From assembly GCA_905182515.1 (NCBI GenBank), contig CAJJBW010000005.1, positions 62,001 to 126,000 of the forward strand: a DNA stretch of 64,000 bases, written 5' to 3'. This DNA is from an uncultured Candidatus Poseidoniales archaeon. GTDB taxonomy: Archaea > Thermoplasmatota > Poseidoniia > Poseidoniales > Thalassarchaeaceae. The translations under genes were made by a program, and so were the position numbers. Position 1 is the first letter of the stretch. The number at the start of each line of letters is the position of its first letter. Below, in pieces: positions 36,627-44,232 of this stretch. The notes beneath the pieces were generated by a model. It searched no databases. It was not told where the DNA came from and was given only the letters and a program-made list of their open reading frames with translations.

Positions 36627-38765
36627 TTAAGGAATTAAACCGTGATTAACCATTGAACAACCTCCCGGTGGTAAGCAAGATAATACATCATCTTGAGATA
36701 GTCCTGTAGATTTAGCAATTTTATTTGCAATATTTTCCTTTTTTTCCTTGCTTGGAATTATTTTTGCCCAACGTGGAAAAATACTTGATATAGTATCGGG
36801 GGTTCCTAATATTGGTAATGGGACTCCATTTATTACTCCAATACCAATTCCCAATTCTAGAGAAATATCTTTGTACCAACTTCTTTTACCTCTAACTACA
36901 AAAGACCCTCTACCTAATGATTCTCCACTTTCTGTAGTCTTAGATACCTGACTAGGTCTGGCGTGGAATACTGTTGCCGCAGCATTTCCGCTCCCCCATG
37001 CTCTAGACCAACAAACAGCCATTTGAGCAGCTTCCTGATGTGTTTCCTTTGGTAAATCACGGGCATCTTCAATTTCTCCAGATAAATTTTGTACTATTTT
37101 TAGAGAAATAATGCCTTCCGGTATATTATCCGAGGAAATAGAATTAACTTCAAATCCCTCGCTTAATTTCAATGAGCAAGAAGCTGCACCATGCAAATCA
37201 GCATGAAAATATAAATCATTAGAGTTTAGATGTTTTTTGACAATGTTATCGTTCCCCTTTGCATCATTGCCTCCAACAATTAAATTACCATTTTTTAACA
37301 TACTCCAACGATACTTTTCAAACCAAAATTTCTTACTTCTTTTTGACTCCTTTAGCCTACCTGCAGCTGCGTTTTTTGCTGCCTTTTTAGATTCCATTGT
37401 TTTTGATAGCTCTGTGGTTTCCAATGCCCTTCTCGCCCCGACAGCTTTATTTTTTTGCGACCTAGCATCCTCAAAATATCTTTGAGCATTTTGATGTACA
37501 TTTTTATCAACTTGAAGAGTTATACTCGCCCCTGGATCTCCATCTTCATCAGGAAGATAAGCCACTATTGTTTGTTTAGCAGGATTTAATTTACCAACCC
37601 ACGACGCATCCTTTAATTTAGCCTCAATAGATTGCCAATTTTCATTTTTAATTGCAGAATTAAATTGTTCTAGAATATCATTGACGTGATCCCAATTCTC
37701 CTGAATGGATTTTCCTAATTCTTGATTTATAGCAGCGCGTTGAAGAAATCTATCAATGGCTAACTTTTGTTGTGCAGACCTACGATCTAATTTTGCTTGC
37801 CTTTCCCCTTCTCCTTTTCCTGAATTTACTAATTTTTCCTCTTCTCTTCGGATAAATGCGGCCGCATCATGAGTTCCATATAATATATCAAAACACAAAG
37901 AAAGAGATTCTATTTCAATAGCCATATCTTTATCTAAATAGGGTACATTTATTGGTGCAACCTCAATAATTGTAGATGACAAACTATCTCTTTCACTATT
38001 TTCGCTTATTTCATTCCATTTTTTTAATGAATTAATATCATCTACCCATATTCTTACAAACTTATTTTCAGAAAGCTCCTTAACCATATGATTTATGGAT
38101 TTTTCCAATGAGTCACGTTGTTCAATAGTCATCAAATTAGAAATTATTGATTCTTCTAGATTGGCATTTGAGCAAGCTATACTACCATACAAAGCACCAA
38201 AATTAGCCCTAACAGCTAGTGTTCTAATCAAATCATGCTCACTTTCGTCTAATAATTGATTAATATTTGCTCTACTTAGGTTGCGTGGATCTAAAGAAGC
38301 AGGAGGGGGAGCATATTCTAATCCTTTTTTTATTATCCTAGTGGAATAATTCGCGTGAGTTAGTGGCTGAATTATAATTCCATCAGTATCGATTAATAAT
38401 ACGTTTCCATCACGAAATAATTCTATGACAATTTTAATTTCTCCTATTCCACGCTCAAAAACTAGTTCTATTACTCTGTCAAAGCCATATTGCTTAACTC
38501 CTATCAATCTAGCGTTATTCAGATGTTTTCTAATTACCATGGCAAATTGTGATGGTTTTGACGGCATTGGGCGATCCCTTTGTGAAGTATACATTCTCTT
38601 CCCTCTGACAATTACTAAATCAGTTGATGGTAATCCCTTTCTATTCAATTTCAGGACAATTTGCTCATAATGTGGTTGGTATGCCTTCCTCATCCTTGCA
38701 CCTATCATATCCTGAAGTTCCTCTACAATCCGTGCGACATCGAAAGAAGAGAACTTGTCGCGCAT
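36627..38765 (-). CDS. rqcH: RqcH/NEMF-type ribosome quality-control protein (NFACT)
   Basis: 712 residues. The N-terminal NFACT-N domain (SSFDVARIVEELQDMIGARM) comes first. A helix-hairpin-helix and a coiled-coil middle follow (EEEKLVNSGKGEGERQAKLD). The NFACT-R domain (YFHADLHGAASCSLKL, then ARPSQVSKTTESGESLG) is C-terminal; the DxHGAAS signature corresponds to the conserved D-x-[H]GxxS. In archaea and bacteria these proteins bind stalled 60S/50S subunits and recruit tRNA-Ala to tail the stuck peptide. Length is typical. The basic linker MESKKAAKNAAAGRLKESK is also family-like. It stands alone on the minus strand, 60 bases downstream of the start of an alpha/beta hydrolase. Confidence 0.92.
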   Translation of the reverse strand: MRDKFSSFDVARIVEELQDMIGARMRKAYQPHYEQIVLKLNRKGLPSTDLVIVRGKRMYTSQRDRPMPSKPSQFAMVIRKHLNNARLIGVKQYGFDRVIELVFERGIGEIKIVIELFRDGNVLLIDTDGIIIQPLTHANYSTRIIKKGLEYAPPPASLDPRNLSRANINQLLDESEHDLIRTLAVRANFGALYGSIACSNANLEESIISNLMTIEQRDSLEKSINHMVKELSENKFVRIWVDDINSLKKWNEISENSERDSLSSTIIEVAPINVPYLDKDMAIEIESLSLCFDILYGTHDAAAFIRREEEKLVNSGKGEGERQAKLDRRSAQQKLAIDRFLQRAAINQELGKSIQENWDHVNDILEQFNSAIKNENWQSIEAKLKDASWVGKLNPAKQTIVAYLPDEDGDPGASITLQVDKNVHQNAQRYFEDARSQKNKAVGARRALETTELSKTMESKKAAKNAAAGRLKESKRSKKFWFEKYRWSMLKNGNLIVGGNDAKGNDNIVKKHLNSNDLYFHADLHGAASCSLKLSEGFEVNSISSDNIPEGIISLKIVQNLSGEIEDARDLPKETHQEAAQMAVCWSRAWGSGNAAATVFHARPSQVSKTTESGESLGRGSFVVRGKRSWYKDISLELGIGIGVINGVPLPILGTPDTISSIFPRWAKIIPSKEKKENIANKIAKSTGLSQDDVLSCLPPGGCSMVNHGLIP

Positions 38766-38824
38766 ACTAATACTGCCTGCTACTTAGGAGTCATACATCA
38801 GTCAATCGCTTAGATTCTTCCAAT

Positions 38825-39682
38825 CTATGTAATAGAGTTGTGAAAATTTTCTATTTCTTTTAATACCCCAGGTTCATGTGTATATTGATTACTTAAAACC
38901 TCAATTAATACACAATTAGGTATCGATTCACTAATTTTCATAACTCCCTCTAGTGCGTGTAATTTATCTGATTCCGCACTAAATATTGCGCAAGGGATTG
39001 TCGTTTTTATAAAATCTAAATTCATATTATATTTGACATTGGCTCTTGCAGATAATAACATTCTCCAAGGATCTTGAGCCTTCAACATTCTCCTGTATCT
39101 TATTTTTTGACCTTCTTCTTTAACTCTCTTTTCAATAGCAAATAATACTATTTTTAATAATATGGGATATGTAAATTTAGGAACAGGAAACTTCAGAAAT
39201 ACATTAGCCCATATTGGTGGTATAAAATTAATATTGGGGCCAATCAGTATCGAAGACCTTCCTCCAATAATTTGTTTTTGATAAGAATTTAGTAAAATCG
39301 TTGCGCCTAATGATGAAGAAAACCAATCAATCTTTTCATGTTTAATTTTTAAGAAGTCAATTATAGTAGCAATGTCGTTTGAATGCACATCCATTTTAAA
39401 ATCCTTTTTTGTAATTTTTCTATTAATTATTGCACTTTTCTTTTCTCTAGTTTCTATGTAGAGAATTACTCTCTTTGTCGTCCATTCTGTTAATAATGGA
39501 CGCCATCCTTCGAATACGGACCCCCAACCTGGAATCATGATTAAAGTGTTCTCAGATTCCGCCGAGGGATTTATTGGAGTCCATTTCAAAACTCTTAGTG
39601 AAACATTATCTTCAACATTAACATATGTTTCAGAGCATTCAGAACCTTGGAGTTGAGGCACCACTCGCCACTGCTCCTTCAT
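38825..39682 (-). CDS. Alpha/beta hydrolase
   Basis: 285 residues. The oxyanion loop PGWG (51-54), the nucleophile elbow FSSSLGA with Ser124, an acid in SAESDKLHALEG and a final histidine in QYTHEPG give a complete catalytic triad. The elbow is SxSxG rather than GxSxG, which is tolerated in some esterases. There is no signal peptide, so it acts in the cytoplasm on an unknown ester, thioester or C-C substrate. It follows the Nudix-MBL fusion gene by 14 bases on the same strand, so the two hydrolases are probably co-expressed. Confidence 0.75.
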   Translation of the reverse strand: MKEQWRVVPQLQGSECSETYVNVEDNVSLRVLKWTPINPSAESENTLIMIPGWGSVFEGWRPLLTEWTTKRVILYIETREKKSAIINRKITKKDFKMDVHSNDIATIIDFLKIKHEKIDWFSSSLGATILLNSYQKQIIGGRSSILIGPNINFIPPIWANVFLKFPVPKFTYPILLKIVLFAIEKRVKEEGQKIRYRRMLKAQDPWRMLLSARANVKYNMNLDFIKTTIPCAIFSAESDKLHALEGVMKISESIPNCVLIEVLSNQYTHEPGVLKEIENFHNSIT

Positions 39683-39696
39683 ACTTTTCCGAAGTG

Positions 39697-41241
39697 TTAG
39701 TGCCCATAATACTGACTATCTATTTTTTCTATTTCTTCTTCTTTAATTAACTGTTTAAGATGTGCCAAAACTTGGTCATTAGCCAGAGTAAAATTTATAT
39801 TTGGAATACCTAAGTAAACAAATTTAGTTATATCTTGTAAGTTATTTATGCCATTATTTACTGCTTTTAAAATATTTTTATGTCTATTTTTCCTATGCAT
39901 GATATACTTGTCTAGTAACTTATCTGGATTCGCTATTAATGGCCCATGACCGGGAAAAAGCATCTTAGGGCTCATATCTTTCAATTGCTGTAAACCCTTC
40001 ATGTATTCTCCCATATCTCCTTCTCCGGAAGGGACTAAGATAGTGCCAACTCCAACGCAATTATCTCCGCTAATTATGCCAGATTCTCCTTTGATACAAA
40101 TATGCCCAGGGCAATGGCCAGATGTTTCAATAATCTCCCATAAAGTCTGCCCGGAAGGCCCACTAAGTTCAAAATTATCTCCTTCTTTCAAATAATATTT
40201 TTCGGCATAATCTGGAATAACTTCATGCGTTTCTTTACTGGCCCATATCGGAGCTTGATAAATTTTGGATATTTCATCCAAGTCACCAATGTGATCTGGG
40301 TGCCGATGTGTAAAAATCGTCGCAATTATTTCTGATCCAGAATCACAAACTTCCCTTATTTTATTTGATAGTTCGATAAGTGAGTCTTTGGTTCTTGCAG
40401 CCGGATCAATAATAATTCTCTCTCCTCCTTCTTCTCCAAGGATATAGCAGTTAGTATGAGTTGCAGGCGGTAAAGTCTCTGTCTTAATCGGAATGCATTC
40501 TACGTGAGGTGAAAACTCTATTCTATGATATCCAGAAGGTCTTTTTAGAGACATTGATTCACAAGCACTTTTTAGATTACCAGTATTTTCCATTTCATTA
40601 ACTAAGTCCTTCACTAGAGTTACTATCGGCGGAGGTAATCTGATTTCGTTCCTCTTCCATGAATCTAATAATAATCTTGGTTTCCACCATTTAAATTCAT
40701 CAAATTCTGACCTACCAGGGGGGAAAGTTGGCTCAGTAGAGTTGTTACTCAAACTAACATGAAAGAATTTATTCTTAAATCGAAGAGGTGAAAATGGTGG
40801 CGTCACCCTTTCTGATATTACATTAGCATCTATTCCCTTTACAATTATTTCACCATTCATCAATTTCTTGGCCCAATTTTTTTTGTCATAACAAATACTT
40901 TTCCTAATAAAATCATCTATTTTAATCATTTTTCCATATTCATCAGGCGTAAATCCAACTTCTTCAACAAGCTCGCGAAGTAAAGAAATTGCTGCTATCC
41001 TGTCTTGTCCCTTATCATCTAAAAAACTTGGATTATCCTCTCCAAATTTTATGTCAACTCTACTTATCCCGCCGCCAGGAAATGACCAAAAATCTGGAAA
41101 TGACGGCATTTCTGAAACTCTATGCCCCAATAATATTTCATCAAAATTATTCATGTTTCTACTGATTACAGCAGATGCCGAAAGTCTAGGTTCACTTACA
41201 CTCGTTAGGGGCATTACAAAACCCTTCGGCGTCTCTCCCAT
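39697..41241 (-). CDS. Nudix hydrolase fused to metallo-beta-lactamase-fold hydrolase
   Basis: 514 residues. Residues 1-210 form a Nudix domain: FWSFPGGGIS, then AAISLLRELVEEVGF, which is the RExxEExGU half of the Nudix box. About 18 extra residues are inserted between the glycines and the glutamates, as in NUDT7/NUDT19-like proteins. Residues from about 240 form a metallo-beta-lactamase domain with FTHRHPDHIGD near 310, ETSGHCPGH and LFPGHGP, resembling LACTB2/glyoxalase-II relatives. A C-terminal winged-helix-like segment closes it. One polypeptide thus couples a nucleoside-diphosphate-type (perhaps CoA-ester) pyrophosphatase with a hydrolase. Substrates unknown. It is divergent from the small protein gene at 41381. 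Confidence 0.85.
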   Translation of the reverse strand: MGETPKGFVMPLTSVSEPRLSASAVISRNMNNFDEILLGHRVSEMPSFPDFWSFPGGGISRVDIKFGEDNPSFLDDKGQDRIAAISLLRELVEEVGFTPDEYGKMIKIDDFIRKSICYDKKNWAKKLMNGEIIVKGIDANVISERVTPPFSPLRFKNKFFHVSLSNNSTEPTFPPGRSEFDEFKWWKPRLLLDSWKRNEIRLPPPIVTLVKDLVNEMENTGNLKSACESMSLKRPSGYHRIEFSPHVECIPIKTETLPPATHTNCYILGEEGGERIIIDPAARTKDSLIELSNKIREVCDSGSEIIATIFTHRHPDHIGDLDEISKIYQAPIWASKETHEVIPDYAEKYYLKEGDNFELSGPSGQTLWEIIETSGHCPGHICIKGESGIISGDNCVGVGTILVPSGEGDMGEYMKGLQQLKDMSPKMLFPGHGPLIANPDKLLDKYIMHRKNRHKNILKAVNNGINNLQDITKFVYLGIPNINFTLANDQVLAHLKQLIKEEEIEKIDSQYYGH

Positions 41242-41380
41242 GCTGTCTCGAAGTGCACCGTAACTTCAAACCCTCTACAAAAATGATTGAATAGGATGCC
41301 TACTCTTGAACGTCTATGAGAGAGGGGTGTAAATCTTTTTTTGGAAAGAATAATATTTCTATTCTCTTGGGGAATTTATC

Positions 41381-41560
41381 TTGAGGCCACCAGAAACAAT
41401 AGAAGAAGAATTAGCAATAATGGCGGAGGCCCTAGAGGCTGGCATAGATCCATTTAAGCCATTAAAAGAACCTTCTAAACTAGGAAAGTTAGCCCTGGGA
41501 TGGTTCCTGATAATACTTATGGTTAGTTGGGCATCGCAATTATTGTATCATTCACTTTGA
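41381..41560 (+). CDS. 59-residue single-helix membrane protein
   Basis: A short frame beginning with TTG encodes an acidic, proline-containing N-terminus (RPPETIEEELAIMAEALEAG), a linker DPFKPLKEPSK, and one hydrophobic helix (about residues 38-56), ending LLYHSL. A rarer start at the internal ATG (41420) would shorten it by 13 residues. AATAATATTT about 25 bases before the TTG could be a TATA box for a leaderless transcript. Its reality is supported by a second, diverged copy of its last 54 bases about 1.1 kb downstream (42590-42643) that keeps the frame and the stop codon. No family recognised. The rest of the 41242-41648 gap shows nothing else. Confidence 0.6.
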   Translation: MRPPETIEEELAIMAEALEAGIDPFKPLKEPSKLGKLALGWFLIILMVSWASQLLYHSL

Positions 41561-41648
41561 TATTTTTATTATTATCTTCTGTTGTTGTAATGATGATTGT
41601 GATAAAAACATCAGTACATTTAAATTGATTATATTAAACCCGGAAAAG

Positions 41649-42356
41649 ATGATTGTATCTCATGAGCATCAATTCATCTTTATCAAGACTAGAAAGACCG
41701 CTGGCACCAGTATAGAAGTTACTCTATCTAAGGAATGTGGGTTAAGAGATATAATTACGCCAATTCAAAAAATTGATGAAGAAATCAGATCAAATTTAGG
41801 ACACAGAGGGCCACAAAATTATAAAATAACTAAAAACAGGTTATTTGATAATTTAAGGAATTTATTAGGATTTAAACCCCAAGAACATTATAATCACTCA
41901 CCAGCAAAATTAATCCGTGAAAGAATAGGTGATTCAGATTTTAATAGTTATCTCAAGTTCTGTGTTGTAAGGAATCCATGGGATCGCGCTGTTTCGGAAT
42001 ATTATTGGCTTTTGAACGGTCCAGGGAAAGATAGATGGCCAGAAGGTAAAACATTTGGTGAATTTATTCAAGAGTCTAAAGCCGATCTATTAAGTGATTC
42101 TCATATTTACACCATAGATGGCAAGTCTGCAATAGATCGATTCATAAAATATGAAAATTTAGATGCTGAATTGAATGAATGCCTTAAAGAGATTGGGATA
42201 TCTAATGTCGAATTACCCCGTACAAAGTCAGGTACTCGTAACTCAAAGGCACACTATTCATTATTATTTGATGATGAATCTATCAAAAAAATTACTGAGA
42301 TTTGTTCTTGGGAGATATTAAACTTAGGTTATGAATTTGAAGATAAACGTAATTAA
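41649..42356 (+). CDS. Sulfotransferase-family protein
   Basis: About 235 residues from the ATG at 41649; an in-frame TTG at 41625 would add eight. FIFIKTRKTAGTSIE carries the 5'-phosphosulfate-binding lysine/serine pattern (K-T-A-G-T-S), and FCVVRNPWDRAVSEYYWL is the 3'-phosphate-binding motif of the Sulfotransfer_2 / carbohydrate sulfotransferase family. These enzymes transfer sulfate from PAPS to sugars or other acceptors. No membrane anchor is visible, so it would be soluble. It is flanked by two copies of the small-protein end and by a tRNA-Gln fragment, suggesting that it arrived as cargo. No other sulfation genes are nearby. Confidence 0.8.
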   Translation: MIVSHEHQFIFIKTRKTAGTSIEVTLSKECGLRDIITPIQKIDEEIRSNLGHRGPQNYKITKNRLFDNLRNLLGFKPQEHYNHSPAKLIRERIGDSDFNSYLKFCVVRNPWDRAVSEYYWLLNGPGKDRWPEGKTFGEFIQESKADLLSDSHIYTIDGKSAIDRFIKYENLDAELNECLKEIGISNVELPRTKSGTRNSKAHYSLLFDDESIKKITEICSWEILNLGYEFEDKRN

Positions 42357-42358
42357 TT

Positions 42359-42526
42359 ATGTTTTTTAAGTACATTTTTGACTCTTATGGTAGTCCCTCA
42401 TGGATTCGAACCAAGGTCGTGGAACTTCTTAGACAACTCTCATCCGATGCACTTGAAGAAATGCGGAGAGAAAAAAATACACTTGCAAGAAACCTACTAT
42501 CAATGCTTTCGGAGGTGAGGTTGTGA
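42359..42526 (+). other. Questionable 55-codon frame across the tRNA fragment
   Basis: An ATG two bases after the sulfotransferase stop opens 55 codons. The first third reads through the antisense of the tRNA-Gln fragment. The rest (VELLRQLSSDALEEMRREKN, then LARNLLSMLSEVRL) looks like a genuine amphipathic helix. It may be the end of a gene cut by the rearrangement, a small new gene, or chance. A further short frame starting with GTG overlaps its stop. I cannot choose; together they fill most of the 336-base gap between the sulfotransferase and the carboxypeptidase. Confidence 0.25.
42388..42422 (-). repeat. tRNA-Gln 3'-end fragment (att-like direct repeat)
   Basis: These 35 bases match the 3' end of the intact tRNA-Gln at 44102-44136 at 31 positions: CCA, acceptor 3' strand, T arm and part of the anticodon-stem 3' strand. 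Orientation is the same. No 5' half with a matching acceptor strand lies alongside, and one T-stem pair is broken, so it is not a functional tRNA. A 3' tRNA fragment in direct orientation on the 3' side of an intact tRNA is the expected footprint of site-specific integration. Confidence 0.75.
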
Positions 42527-42562
42527 TATACGAATTGGCCAAACCAATGGGAAGAGTACGTT

Positions 42563-42643
42563 ATGAGCACTTCAGATAAGATTCAGAGCATGATTATACT
42601 GATGGTTAGTTGCGCATCTCAAATATTATATCATTCTCTTTGA
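42563..42643 (+). pseudogene. Second, truncated copy of the small membrane protein
   Basis: The segment 42590-42643 matches 41507-41560 at 47 of 54 positions and preserves the reading frame, the residues ILMVS-ASQ-LYHSL and the stop codon. The acidic N-terminal part is missing. Instead an ATG at 42563 opens nine unrelated codons (MSTSDKIQS) before the shared helix, giving a 26-residue frame. It is most simply a 3' fragment left by duplication or recombination; a functional mini-protein is possible but less likely. Confidence 0.6.
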
Positions 42644-42692
42644 TGATGTGCTTAATGCAAATGATTCTAGGTGGTAACCCCTACAGGATGCT

Positions 42693-44048
42693 ATGGGCCG
42701 TTCCTTGGTTGCTATTGCATTAGTAACGTTATTTATTACTTCGGCCGCTCCTATCCTCAATGCACAAGTAGGGCAACCTGACATTGTTCAGGAACACTGG
42801 TATCATACATATGCCACCTTAACATTAGATGTTAACGAGTGGGCTGATGATTATCCAACAATTGTCGACTTAATTAGCGCAGGGCAAACTGAGATGGGTA
42901 GGGATCTCTGGGTTTTACAAATTTCTGATTGGAGTCTCGAAACGAAACCAAATGGGATGGATAAAGATGTAGTTTACATTGATGGAGGTCATCACGGTAA
43001 TGAACACCTTGGAACAGAACTAGCATTCCTCACTGCAGAATATTATATTGAGGGTTGGGCCGACGGTAATCAAGAAGTAATTGATGTTCTAAAAACAACC
43101 GAATTACATATCCTCATAATGCTAAATGCTGATGGAAATGATCTTGATACAAGATGGAATGCCAATCAGGTAGATTTGAATAGAAATTATGACCATTTTT
43201 GGAATAATTGTCCTCCAAACAATCCTACACAACCCGGAAGTAGCGCTTTTAGTGAATCAGAAACTCTCGCTAATTCAGTTTACATGAACACCGTAGTCCC
43301 CGATGCCGACCTGTATGTTACCATGCATACTGGTGTATGGATTATGTTATACCCTTGGGGAAGATGGCCCGCACAGCCGTCAGATAGAGAATTATTCCAT
43401 TTCATCAGAGATGATGTTAATAATAATATTTCAGATATCCCTGTCCAGAATGCAAACCAAGGACTTTATCCAAATTGCGGAACTAGTAGGGATTACGGTT
43501 ACGGAGTAATGGGATATCCGACATTTACTTTTGAAACAGATGATGAACAATTTTTACTCGGATCAGTGGAAGCTCTTTCTGATAGATTGGGCGAGGAATT
43601 AGATGTGATGAAATATTTGATACAGAATGTTTGGTACTGGCGCGCCCGTTTAGTAGTCGAAGATATAGAAATTAAGGAAAGTCATCTCACAGCCCGTGTT
43701 TCTAATCTTGGACATTCAAGTACTGCAAATGCAACTCTTCACTATTCTGATTTAACAGGTGAGTTATTGTGGCATTCAGAAACTTTTGGAGTCAATGCAA
43801 CTAATGAATCTAATGTCCTATTCAATGCAAATAATCTTACTTTGGTTGATGGCGGTATTTGGAGTATTCACTATCAAAAGAGGGTGATAAGTTCATCACA
43901 GTGGGTAGAGGAATTAATCGATAAATCAACTATTAAGGTACAATCAAAAAGTAACTTTTTCCTTCCAGCACCGTCTTTAATGATTTATCTAATATCATTA
44001 CTAACTGCTGCAATAACTGGTAGAAAAAATCAGAAAATTAAATATTAA
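42693..44048 (+). CDS. Secreted zinc carboxypeptidase (M14)
   Basis: 451 residues. The signal peptide is about 1-24 (VAIALVTLFITSAAPILNA). The M14 zinc site GGHHGNEHLGTELA (HxxE), the substrate arginine/asparagine region NADGNDLDTRWNANQVDLNRNY, a third ligand in YVTMHTG and the catalytic glutamate in TFTFETDDE are all present. A beta-sandwich follows from about residue 320, then a C-terminal PAPSLMIYLISLLTAAITGRKNQK anchor. It would trim C-terminal residues from peptides outside the cell, complementing the subtilase. It lies between the truncated small-protein copy and tRNA-Gln, within the patchwork. Family length for the catalytic core is normal. Confidence 0.88.
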   Translation: MGRSLVAIALVTLFITSAAPILNAQVGQPDIVQEHWYHTYATLTLDVNEWADDYPTIVDLISAGQTEMGRDLWVLQISDWSLETKPNGMDKDVVYIDGGHHGNEHLGTELAFLTAEYYIEGWADGNQEVIDVLKTTELHILIMLNADGNDLDTRWNANQVDLNRNYDHFWNNCPPNNPTQPGSSAFSESETLANSVYMNTVVPDADLYVTMHTGVWIMLYPWGRWPAQPSDRELFHFIRDDVNNNISDIPVQNANQGLYPNCGTSRDYGYGVMGYPTFTFETDDEQFLLGSVEALSDRLGEELDVMKYLIQNVWYWRARLVVEDIEIKESHLTARVSNLGHSSTANATLHYSDLTGELLWHSETFGVNATNESNVLFNANNLTLVDGGIWSIHYQKRVISSSQWVEELIDKSTIKVQSKSNFFLPAPSLMIYLISLLTAAITGRKNQKIKY

Positions 44049-44104
44049 TAGTGTATATTACCAATAATATGTTAGATTGACATTCCTAATATTCCGACAA
44101 TTGG

Positions 44105-44177
44105 TAGTCCCTCCCGGATTCGAACCAGGGTCATGGGATCCAGAACCCCACATGATGGACCACTACACTAAGGGACT
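44105..44177 (-). tRNA. tRNA-Gln (CTG)
   Basis: The minus strand folds into a cloverleaf with acceptor AGTCCCT/AGGGACT and D arm around TTAGTGTAGTGGTCCATCA. The anticodon stem TGGGG/TCCCA frames loop TTCTGGA with anticodon CTG, and the T arm contains TTCGAAT. Discriminator is A. CCA is encoded at 44102-44104. No intron is seen. Its 3' end faces the carboxypeptidase gene, and a 35-base copy of that end lies 1.7 kb further on. Confidence 0.92.
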
Positions 44178-44197
44178 ATGCACTTACCGGGATAGAA

Positions 44198-44206
44198 CTT
44201 ATATTT
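44198..44206 (-). promoter_or_regulatory. TATA box of tRNA-Gln
   Basis: On the minus strand AAATATAAG is centred 25 bases before the first base of the tRNA, matching the archaeal TATA-box consensus and position well. It sits in the gap between tRNA-Gln and the korB stop codon. Confidence 0.55.
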
Positions 44207-44232
44207 CAATAAAACCGAATTTCAGTTAAAAC

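Noticed and set aside
42388..42465. Possible second complete tRNA gene
   Set aside because: Only the 3' third matches; no acceptor 5' strand or anticodon arm can be paired in the adjoining sequence.
41625..44177. Complete integrative element with its own integrase
   Set aside because: No tyrosine recombinase, replication or transfer gene was found between the repeats, so only a relic or trans-mobilised cassette can be claimed.
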